A DNA stretch of 64,000 bases, from the NCBI GenBank assembly GCA_905116865.2, contig CAJHNH020000691.1, forward strand, positions 676,001-740,000, written 5' to 3'. This stretch comes from Candidula unifasciata. Its lineage: Eukaryota > Mollusca > Gastropoda > Stylommatophora > Geomitridae. The first letter of the stretch is position 1; every line of letters begins with the position of its first letter. The notes beneath the pieces are model-generated. The model was not told where the DNA came from. It ran no database searches and worked only from the letters and a program-made list of their open reading frames with translations. Positions 45,901 to 58,000 of this stretch are shown piece by piece. The translations under genes and the position numbers were made by a program.

Positions 45901-48900
45901 AAATTTAAATATCTAGGGTCATTTTTTTACACCCCAGATGGAAGAATGGATAGAGAAATCAACATACGATGTGCGAAAGCAAATCAGGTTATGGGACAAT
46001 TAACATAGTTTCTGACATATAGAAAGATACCTATGTCAACCAAAGCAAATCTCAAAGTGTTTTTGGGAAGGGGGGGGGGGGGGGGGGGGGGGGCAGCATT
46101 GTGCTACCAGTGCCAAACATGGACTCTTACTACAACTTACGAGCAGAAGATCGTAAAAAAACAGATAAGATGTCTTAAGAGAGCTGCCTGTGTGACAAGA
46201 GACAAAATCACAAATGAAGAAATTAGAAGACTAGGATTGAAACCAGCCATACAATTCATTAAATAACAACAAATGAGATGGTTTGGCCATGGCCACCTGA
46301 CACCAACTGCCACGCTGAAGAAATATAATGAACACAGAGCAAGGGGAAGACCATCCAAGAGATGGAGTGACATCATCAGGAGCAATCTAACAGAAATGAA
46401 CACCAACTTGTACAAATGATCCCTGCATCTCTTCCCCCCCCCCCCCCCACCCCAACCCCAACACCTCGCTGAGGTAAATGGTGGAAAAAAAAAAAGAAGA
46501 AGATACAATTAAAAACAGTAATTCCTGTGACAGGAAACAGTACCTTAGCTTTGACTGCTGCAGCAGCAAGAGCAGCAGCAGCCGCGGTAGACACAGCAGA
46601 AACTGGATCATCCTCTTTGGCTTTATCTTTAGCATTGTCATCTTCTTTCTCTTCCTGCTCTTTTTCATCATCTTTACTAGCTACGGCCTCTGTTGACGTC
46701 TTCTCAGTTTCAATCTCCGAATCACTTCTGGTGGCTGGTGCATCAGTCCTCCCATTGTCCTGGTTAAACAGACACAATGACAATTTACAATCAGAACATA
46801 GTAATCCCAAAGTGAACAGCATCTTCACATCGCTATGTCACTGTTTCAAACTGTGGTTACTATATCAGTAAGAAAGAGATATAGAGTACAACACAGAAAA
46901 ATGTTAATGTCTCTTTAATGACACTGTCTGCCACCAAGGTGTGCATCTGTATTACTCGGAGATTAGAGCGCTTAACTGGGATTTCAAATACATCTGTCCA
47001 AGTGTTGCGCTTTATTTAATAAAAGGCAATGGGCTCTTATTATCTGCAGATGATATTTTTTCCTCCCCAATTATTTTGTCAGGAGCTACCGTGGTCTAGT
47101 GGTTAGATGCTCGCCTGCAGATCAGAAGGTCGTGGGTTCAGTTCCTGACAGGGGCCAGACTTTTTTCAAAAATGACTTTGGCTCCCAGGTCAACCCAGTC
47201 TTGAGTGTGTACCAGGTACAGTCCTGGGAAGTAAAGGTGGCCGGCGTGATGCTGACCACATCACCCACCAACTGCTATTCGGTCTATAAAATATAGGTCT
47301 AGCCCTATATACCCACTACGCCTGAAATGCGTGGAAAAGGGTCTTTTACTTTACTTATTTACAATTATATTGTCGCACCAATCCAGAGGCAGCAGGTAGT
47401 GGGAGACAGACAGATATTTTCCCCAGGCTATGCAGGTGTATTTGGGAACGAGCAGGCAGATATGTTAGCTGGACTGGCGGGGGTAGGAGGGGCTACTGCA
47501 AATGTACAAGGTACAGGTGATCTCTTCCCTGTGGGACTGTGTAGCAAGTAAAATGGAAGGTACTGAAAACCTAAACCTGGAGAGAATGATACAGTGGGGA
47601 CTGTCTGCTGGCTCTGGGCGCCATAAGAGACTCGGAAGGAGATTGCAAGATGAGTACTTAAGCAGATGACAAAAAGGTAGCAGCAGACACTTTCCTAGCT
47701 GTCAAGAAGGCAGATGGAGCTAACAGGGGCTTGTACAAATGCTGTAGTGTCAAATCTCTAGCCATAATTAATTTGGCAGCAAACTTAGTCTACCGATTTC
47801 TGAGTAGCTCTGCTTCTTCAACACTGAGCAATCTGCACACAACATGTCCTGTACTTTCCTCCTGGAGTACTGGGTAAGTACTCAATCTCACAACCAAAGA
47901 GATCAGAATGTGTGATATGAGGAATCAATGACTTTTTTTTTTTTGCACATAAAAATCCCTTAGCCTTATACTTGGACAGAAGTTTATAACTTCTAAACTT
48001 ATTTATGCCAAGTACACCTTTACTTTATATACTGTCTGAAGTTAGCAGTGAAGTGCATGGGATGAATTTTACCTTACCAGTGTGGCTATGAGATCAATAA
48101 AATCAGTACTGGATATTTTTATGGTGGGAAAGTAATGATGCCATCTACTACTCTTAGAGATAAAATGGCAAGGGAGCTGGAAAAGGATGCAAGCAAAAAT
48201 GTTTAAAATAAATTTTCAGAGATAAAAAAAATAGGTATGCAAAGGATATACAATACAAACTCAAGGATAGGGAAAGAGAGGTACACAGAGATACAGAAAA
48301 CATATTCAGAGATAAAGACAAGGAGAGATGTAGGAAACATTTACAGAGATAAAGGTAGTCAAAATTAACGGGGGAAAAAATGTTTTACATATCACCTGTT
48401 TTTCATCTACCTTTTGTTGCTCCTTCTCTTCCTCACCATCTTTCTCCTCCACCTTTCCTTCTTTCTCCTTACTAGCGTTAGTTTCCATGGATTCTTCATC
48501 CTGTTGTGAATAAAGGAGCAACAATCAGTCAGTCATGCATGCTTTCCAACACCTCTGAACAGCACCAACCATTTCTCTCACTGAAATCTATACACAAAAT
48601 TTCGTACAGGCTGACCTTTTTTTTTTTTTTTTTTTTTTTGAGTGGCCACCATTTGCCAACCAAATGATTTAACCAATTTTAAATATAATCAGAACCCATA
48701 TATTCAATGCCGGAGTTCAACAAGCTAATGCCAAAGCCACTGAGATGTCTGCTTTTTGTTACTGCACACTGTGAGGTTAAATTTGCTATTAAACTAATAT
48801 TATAATGTAATGTGCAGACGTCCTTCTGGACTACTAAAGCAAAGACTACCTTTTTGCGTTCTTTCTCTGCATCCTTATCTTCTTTTTTATTTTCTCCCAG

Positions 48901-48949
48901 CTCATCCTCTGCATTTTCTGAAATTAAAAGCAAAACAACTATTTGAATA

Positions 48950-49001
<52 letters not shown>

Positions 49002-52000
49002 GGGGGGAAGAATTCAAACCAAAATACAATTACATTTAGAAATCTTAGATACAAAGGAACCAAAAGAGACTTACTGCAGAAATGTTTTATATTCCTCGTG
49101 GAATCAGCCTATATTTTCCATTGTGTGTCATGAATGGTGTCGCCTTGCTGACACCCGTAGAATTTGACACAGAGGAAAGTTTCATCTGGTAATTGCCAGA
49201 ATTTTATCACTGTTGTGGCATGTCATCACACCCTCATTAAATAGTTAGGGAGGGGGGGGGGGGGGGGGTGTATCTTCACGGAGTGTGCTGTTCAGTTTGT
49301 GCTTCATGTGACACTCTTTGCAAGTGACTACCCATTCTATGGAGAGAGTAAAACCAGGTGCAATGAAGCGGATCCTCTCAGATTTAAACCTTTGTACAAC
49401 TTGAGTCAGAATGTACATCATCCAAAAAAAAAAAAAAAAATACTATGTTTTATTTATTGTTTGTTAGGTTTTTTTTTTCTAAAAAGGTGACAGTACTAAT
49501 TACAGGATGTCTCAAAAAGTGCCGGTACTCATCACAAAATGTTCATTACAGCAGCGATAGGACAAATTATGCCTTAAAAAAAAAAAAAAGCCAGTACTGT
49601 GCACCTAGAGAATGAAATGGCTGTTTTTATTACACTTCCGATGATCAAATGTCTTAAAATAATTGCCTTAAGGGTGAAGGCATTCACACAACAGATACTG
49701 TTATAAAACAGCTAATTAAATCTTCTGCAGGAATGATAACATCAACATTACCTGTGCCAGCAATGCCGCTCTTCTCCAAGCCAAATGTTGGGTCAACAGG
49801 CTTTCCATCCTTACTGGCATTAAGAACATTCTTAATGTGAGCATCAACAACAAAAGGGGGCACCTCATCTTTCATCTTTGAGAATTCCTCTGTGGATTCG
49901 TTTTCAAAATATTCTTATACTTAACAAATGACAAAGATGTTACAAAATATTCTAACACATTCTTAAAATGCTCAACACATGATAAATATATTCCTATATA
50001 TTATAATTAATAAAATACTGACCATATATTAAACAGACAATGTACTGAAAGAAGTAGAAGGACACGCATGAAACTAAAAATTTTAAACTATAGTTACCAT
50101 GATTGGAATTGAACCTGACACCTCTAAAAGTTGAGAGAAACAAGTGTACTAAAATACAGGACTAAGTCAGCATCCCCCAAACAAATGTGTCTTCATTAGC
50201 CATGTCTATCACACAGTAGAGCTAAAATCCACAAGCATGGAATACGGACAGAAAAAGTAAGATGGACATACAATTAGACTATTACTGGTACTATCAGAAC
50301 AGAAACTCTTCTCTGGCTGCTAAAGATGGGGACAAAGCATCTACAGAAATGTCCGAAATGCTGTGATATTGGTTCTTAAAACACCTGGTCTATCAAACCA
50401 TCTCTAAATATGTATTTCTCTTTGCTGAGCTTCCTGTTTGCCTCATTCGTTCTGGATTTCTAGCTCAGCAACAGGCATTCATTCCTCTATTTCAGACACC
50501 CATAAACTTTGACTGTGTGAACTCTGCACTGAAGATGGGGATGGAGCACCTCGGGCAGCTTTCTCAATCTATGGGTCGTTACCCATTTGGGGGTCAATTG
50601 ACCCTTTCACAGGGGTGGCCTAAGATCATCAAAACACATTCAATGAAGTAGCAATGAAAATACTTTTAAGGTTGGGAGTCATCACAAGAAGAAGTATATT
50701 ACAGGGGAATGAATGCCCTGAATGCTGTGGAGCTGCTTCAAGACCTACCTACAACTCTCCGCTGTCACAGGAACAAACTACGCCTGTCTAAATTCCAACA
50801 TGCTAAACACACCCCCATATGCGTTAGGATTTTTCCTACAACCTTAAAAGGGCCATTCAATGAAGTTTACTTAGGGGCCAAAATATTGGAAAATAGGGAT
50901 CGTCACGGACTAAAGGACCGAGCCCCGCAAAGATCATTAATACAATACAACTGGCAGGTGCCCCACGGGCCACTTGCTAGGCTGCCAGTTGAAACGCCCT
51001 GAACTAAAACATCTCCCTGTTACCAGAACAACATCTTACCTAAAGCTGCTTTAGCTGCTGCACCGGCTACTCGTGGGTCCACCACAGATGCCAGGAAGGC
51101 AACTGTGGACATGATAGGATTGCCACTTTTTGAGAACGGCACCGGCTGGAAGGCAAGTGGACCTGGAACACAAATAATGGTGAGTCAGTTTCATTACAGA
51201 GCTTTTTTTATTATTAATGATGATGTTGTTTATTTATGGCAGCACAAAGCTCTTTTGTTTCTCAACTTTCTAGGAGTGCAAACACGTCTGAGTTGCAAGT
51301 ACAAAGTGTCACTCTCCTGTTGTGTTTCACTGAAAGAGTTTCAAGAGCAAGAACACTGTAAACACAACACTTGTAGCCCATTCTCAGTATGCTTCCTTGA
51401 TGCCAGCTTAATTCAGTAAGCCAATTTGTATATTAGAATCCCCCTGTAGGTCCAGGAGATCCATTCTGGAGAACAAAGGACAGGCCGACCATTCCTCCAA
51501 CATGCATGTCTGTTAAGGACATTGTTAGGGGTATGATCCTCATTTCAAATGATACATGAGTATCAGGACATTGTTAGGGGTATGATCCTTATTTCAAATG
51601 ACACATGAGTATCAGGACATTGTTAGGGGTATAATCCTCATTTTAAATAACACATGCGTATGAGGACATTGTTATGGGCATGATTTCAAATAACACATGC
51701 ATAAAATGATACACCGTTATTACACTCACTGCATACAGGATATCCGCTCAGCACTTACTCAGCAAGCTTGACATGAATGATAAGCATTCACTCCAACCTC
51801 CCACTGTCCATTCATACACATCCATGTGTGGCCTATAATACACTCCTGTGAGTGACTCCCTACAATGTTACAGGAGGCGACCAATCAGGGGTGCTTCCTA
51901 CCAAGTCAGAGTGCATCTGACAGGCAAGGAACTAACAGTCTGCACACACACACACAAAATGCAGATCTATAAAATGGATGTGCATACAAAACTCAAAGTT

Positions 52001-55000
52001 CTGGATAAAGATCAAAGCCCAGAAATGGAAGAACAACCAGAACTTTCCACCAGTTTTTAGCTGGTGAGTGCTAACATGAAAATATAAGAGGCAGCAAGAC
52101 AGTTTTCTTCTTCAGCAGTCAATGTTAGGCACAAGTCTATTCCAATATAGGCACATGGGTCAGTAAATCAGCAGGCCAGATCATGACCAAAGAAATGAGG
52201 ACACATATGTCAGATGCTAATTTTGTTAATTAACAAAACTGTTTACAACATAAACAAACAAGAACATTAAAGAACTAAAGAAAAGAAGAAACAGCAGGAA
52301 GAAAGAACACAAAAAAAGTAAATTTCAGTGAAAATAAAGCGCAACATAAGTTATGAATATCAGAGGCTGTGGATACAGCACAGATGTAGCAAACTTAAAG
52401 ACTCACATCCGATGCCTCTTCATATCATGATGCTGAAAGGCAGAACAAAACTAAAGAGGCAGAAGCAGCAGAAAGAAACAACATCAGAGACCTACCCAGA
52501 TTTCCACTCTCCTCCAAATAAGGATCCTCAATGGGTAAGCGTAGAAAGTGTAGGATGCACTCATCCTGGGTCCGACTGCCCACGTGCTCACAGACTTTGT
52601 TCCAGTCATCTTTGTACAGCTCCAGGGCCTCCAGAAGCAGCAGGGTCTCCTGGTCGGTCCACTCCCGGCTTCGTAAGGCCAGGTTCTTCTCCTGATCCAG
52701 AGCAACATACACTGGTTTTATGAATATTCTTATTCTTTTATTTTCAAAAAGATTAATTAACTTTTTCTGTACATTGGAACTCACCTTATATTCACTGGTT
52801 ACTCTTTATATGGTGCACATTTCTTCACTGTTCCCATCCCATTCTTCTGTTAAGCTAACCGTTTATAGTTCAGTTGTTATAACAACATCTGTTCCAAAGC
52901 TGTATTCTTCAGCTCTATGAGACAAAATGCTCTAGAAAACTAAAACTTTATCATAGACAGTTAACTTTAGTACTATCTGGAACTGAAAGTGTTGGGAAAA
53001 AAAAAAACTGCCTAAAGTTTTCGGCAGATTTCATAATCAATGCAAAGGAAGTATATTTTGTATGGTAGTCTGTATAGAGTGATTCACAAACAGCAGAAAA
53101 TAGTCCCTATCACAGATATCTCAGAACAATTTATAATCAATCCAAAGTAATGGATCACTTTCATCCAGCTGCAGTGTAGAATGAGTTGATTTATGAATGG
53201 CAATACTTAACTCATGGGTATACTATTTCCAGAGGGGCCAACATAAAACCCTAGCAGGAAACATGTTGCCAGAGTTTTTTTAGAGTCCCTCACTAAACAT
53301 AGTATGTAAAAACGGACCTAATATGTTAGTGGCGAATAATACCCAATCACGCATGGTGTGTTGTTTGGGACAGAAAGAATTGAGGCTGTATGGCCCATGG
53401 ACGCCACACAAACAAACTAGATTTCACCTATATATGCCTCAATACAGACAATTTATAAACAGCATAGACAGAGAGCAATTTGTAATCAGCACAAAATAAT
53501 GACTCACTTTTATAGCTTTCTTAGTATAGATGTCTGCCTTCAGGCCCAGGGTTCCAAAATCTGTCTTGTCTTCCACCTCTTTCTCCTTGTCCTTCTTCTC
53601 ACTCAGCTCACAAATATCCTGAGCTGCTGATGGCTACATGAGACATTTGGATACAGCATTAGTGAAACTGATAAACAAGTTGGAAAGCTACATCACAGCT
53701 GTTTCTTGCTAGGTTACAGAGATCCATATTTATATATTCTCTGGGATGGGCTCCAAAACTCGTCCTTTCAAAAATGATTTTAAAAAAAATGTAAATATAA
53801 TGATACCCAGAGCTGCTAAGAACTGCAAGCACAAACAGAACCAACGTCATTACCAAGGCTTGTGGGGTAATGACCTATACAGCAATGCTGGTTTAGCAGC
53901 TCCTCAGGGATCAGTAATGGACTGTGATGCCAAAGTAGGTACATTGGGGGGCCACAATGTCAAGAGTGCTAAGTGATTCCTATAAAACTGAAACTCTTTT
54001 AGATAACAGAATCAAAGAACCAAGAAAACTGAGTACATTTAAGACAGTACCTGGTTAATCTTTGGAGGATTGATCGTTGCAATGCCAGAGGGTGTGTCAG
54101 CCAGAATGTGGAAGTGGGATGTTGAGGGTGGCCCCATTGGAGTTGGAAAACTGTCTGTATCCACCTGGTAGTTGATCAGACCCCACTGTTCCAAAAATGC
54201 ATGGACTCTGTTAGAAAGACAAAGCAGGAATTAGGCAACTGCCGGGGAACACAAGATGCTGCTAAAATAATGTGACAAACAATTTGAATACTTTTTTGGG
54301 TTTTAGTTTGGTTTTAGGTGTTTAGCTGGCCTTGTACCTATGTTCTTGCAGTGAAGCAGTCATTATTTGGAAGTTACTTGTTTGAATGTCAGTATGGTGA
54401 CTAGTTTTCAACGTTTATGTTGTCTTGTGTGTCCCCCTCAATGTCTGTTTTATCTACTGCAGACATACCCTCTACACACATTAGGGAGATTGTCACAAGA
54501 AATTAGTTAGATATTTCCCAGGTGTCCACATTTTCTATAGCAATGGGTCACACCTACCATCTAGTTCCAACATCAGGACTTGCTGATTACTCATTTAATA
54601 GTATCCTGGGACAACCCTTAGATAAATATAATCGAGCTATTTAAGCAGTTCTGGCCTACCTGAGTTACGAAGTGGTGGCTTTAAGTCTATTCCTCTCCTA
54701 AAAAGACCAGTCACATCTATCTATCTAATTTGTTGTGACATAAATCACAGGTCTGACCAATTAACATTCGGGTAGAAACTGATCAGCAGCGATTAGTGGA
54801 GGTCATGGGTCTTCCTGATACAGCAGACAAACAGTGCACACAGGAAACAATGTTAACTGGTAATACAGCATATACCTCCTGATACAGCAGACAAACAGTG
54901 CACACAGGAGACAATGTTAACTGGTAATACAGCATATACCTCCTGATACAGCAGACAAACTGCACACAGGAGACAATGTTAACTGGTAATGCAGCATATA

Positions 55001-58000
55001 CCTCCTGATACAGCAGACAAACAGTGCACACATCATCATCATGTAGCAGGTCCTTTGCAGAATGTCGCTCTCATCACAGTCTGCTTGAAAGAAACTCGGT
55101 CTCTCACCAGTTCTCCCGCCTCATGTACTTTCATACTCAAGGAATCACTTATATCCTGTGACCATCTTCGTGTCGGTCGGCCCCTGCCCCTCCTTCCTGG
55201 TGCCATACCTTCTGCTATAATTTTTTCCAATTCGTGATATGACCAAAATATTTCAGCTTCCGAGACAGGATTCTGTTTATTAGCCAATCTTCCTTGATGT
55301 TCAGATCTTTTAAGATGTCAATATTTCTCCTCTTCTTTGTCCAAGATATTCTGAGAATCTTTCTATAGCATTTCAGCCCAAAAACAGTGCACACAGAGGA
55401 CAATATTACCTTGTAATACAGCAGACAATACCCCCTGATACAGTAGACAGTCTGTGCATAGGAGATACAACTTAGAAGACAATGCACACAGGAGACAATG
55501 TTACCTGGTAATACAGCAGACATCACCAGCCAGATTCCTGCGAACTGCCGTAGAAGTCAAGTACTCTGTCGGATTCAAGCGGTAGGTATCAATCATAAAG
55601 TTGCGGTAGGCCAAATAGCTGGGGACAAATCACAATAAAAAAATAGTTAAATAAAAGATTAGTGCTGACACATGTCATGCTGTGATTGTTATTCAATCTT
55701 TCCCCAAGCCCTTGTGGTCCAGTGCATACAATTTCTAACATAATTAAAAGGCACAAGGAAATGGCGGTGGTACTGCTAAACAGGCTGAATCCATAGGTCG
55801 AAGATATACTGCCACCCTAACAAGCACGCCATAAGAGTTGAATAATTAGGGGATTTCCTTCGTACAAGGAACTAATAGTCTGCATACAATTAACCAGATT
55901 TGTAAAACGGGTGCACACAACACTCAGGTCCTTGAAAAAGAAGACAAAAGCCAGGGTCTAGAAATGGACGAACAACAGGAACTTTCAAACAAACAAACAA
56001 ACAGTACGATATAAAGATCTAAGTAGGTCTATTAAATGTAAACTAGACACGTGAAATCTACTTGACTATGAAGATCCTACAATCTATTATTAACTAAACA
56101 ATGTGAAATTACTTCAATACTTAGGTTGCATATCTATTTCAACTAAAAAAAAAAAAAAAAAAATTCAAATGAGGCATTAATAATTTCTTCAATGAAGCAG
56201 AAGTAATTATTTGAATCTTAACTGATTCTGATCCGCCAGGAGCACATAAAGTGACCACAAAATTGACTTACATTTCTGGGGTCTTGGATTTATTGTTCCC
56301 GTTGAAAAACTCTGGCAATGCTCGCCTCTCTATGGCATGGATGGAGTTGTAGTCGAACCAGGCGGAGTAGCTGGGCACAATAATGTGATGGGTCTGTTCA
56401 GTTAGTGTATCATCCCCAGCTTCTACAGGCTCCTTCTTCTCTCCATCTTCCACTGTAGTAGCTGCTGCAGTCGTCTCCGTCTTTTCCTGCTCCGTCTGAA
56501 GTAACAAGGGACATCATGGACAATCAGCGGGTCAAAAAAAGAAATTATATGGAAGACACAGAGATGTGGTTTTGTTTTCAATGAATGATGAAAATACCCC
56601 CACCCAGAAAGAAACTATCTGGCAAAGTGAATTACTGAATTAAGAATCGACATCACATCAGGCAAAAAAGATGGATAGGAAGGAAAGAGGGGCAGGGACT
56701 GACCAGCACAAGACAGGAGATCAGGTGAGCGACTGAGATGAGAGCAGTGTTCTGCAAAGGACCTGCTAAAAGATGATGATAAATAGTTGTATAAACGTGT
56801 AATTGGTTGACAAAGTGAGTAACTTTGCAACATTTTTTTTTCCACACTATTAAAAAGTTGTCAGCACATGCTATGTGTGGTGAGAGAGGGAAAAAAAAAA
56901 AGTGCCATTACGGCAATTCATCACACAACCCACAGTGTCTGAGGCAAAGATATTTCATGCTGTTTTCTTCTATCTTCTTTTCCTTATGTTAACCAGCGGT
57001 AAACTTCGACGGAAAGTTCTTGTTGTTGGTCCACCTCTGGACTTGAGTCTTGTTCCAGAACCTGAGTGTTGCGTACACATCTGTTCAACAGATCTGACTT
57101 AATTATATGCAGAGTGTTGGTTCCTTGCCTCTCAGGTAGTTGCACTTCGACTTCGAAGGAAGCCCTCAATTAGTTGAATCTGGTGACATGCTTGCTGTGC
57201 AGGCAGTGGGTCTATTCTTGGGGCCCCCAGAAACACAGAGGGACATGTTATTTCAGGGAAAAAAAAGAGGAAACAAAATTAACTAAAACTAGTAATGACA
57301 TTTTTCTTTTTCTTCTTTATGTTCATTAGATGAACATTAGTCCGGTAGGAAGTTGGGGTAGTTCGTCCATTACTAAACTGCGTGTAGTGAGTCATTTTCT
57401 CCCCATTAATTTATGCCCGATAGATGACGTCAGTAATAAATGTAAGGCGAATGTTTTGACTGACTGAGATAACACGAGATTTATGTCTTGAGTTTCATGA
57501 GAGACATCTGAAAGTTAGGTTTTATGTGAAACATGATTGTTCACGTAAACCATGAAGGTTGACTGGCAGGATTCGTGTGAAATGCGAATTATCACGGGCC
57601 AGACACGACTTTCAACGGTGGGGAATTCGTGAGAATGAAACTATACAGAATTATTCGAGAAAAACATGACAGATCAGAGGGCTATATAATAGCGGAGAAA
57701 GGTTTCAGAGGCAGTCTCGTTTGGACCCAGGAACAGTGTGCATGGACAGCGGTGGATGATGTGTGGATTCAGCAGATGTTTTTGTGAGTGAATTTGTTCC
57801 AGTCCAACTTGGCAAAAAAAGCTGGCCAGTAATATGTCTGCAGGTCGTCTGAGTTTGTCTGTCAGGACAGCTGTTGTGTTTCGTTCAAGATGTTAGTGTA
57901 GAACGATTATGGTTTCTGCTTGAAGGTAATATTTGATACTTGCGTTATAATGTGTGCCTGGACAGTTGTCTAGTTCATGTGCCGGCTGTGTAAGCCGCGA

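Noticed and set aside
46387..46671. Frame at the SMARCC alanine exon extended through the intron
   Set aside because: A clear GTACT donor after GCTAAG and loss of similarity show the exon ends at 46544.
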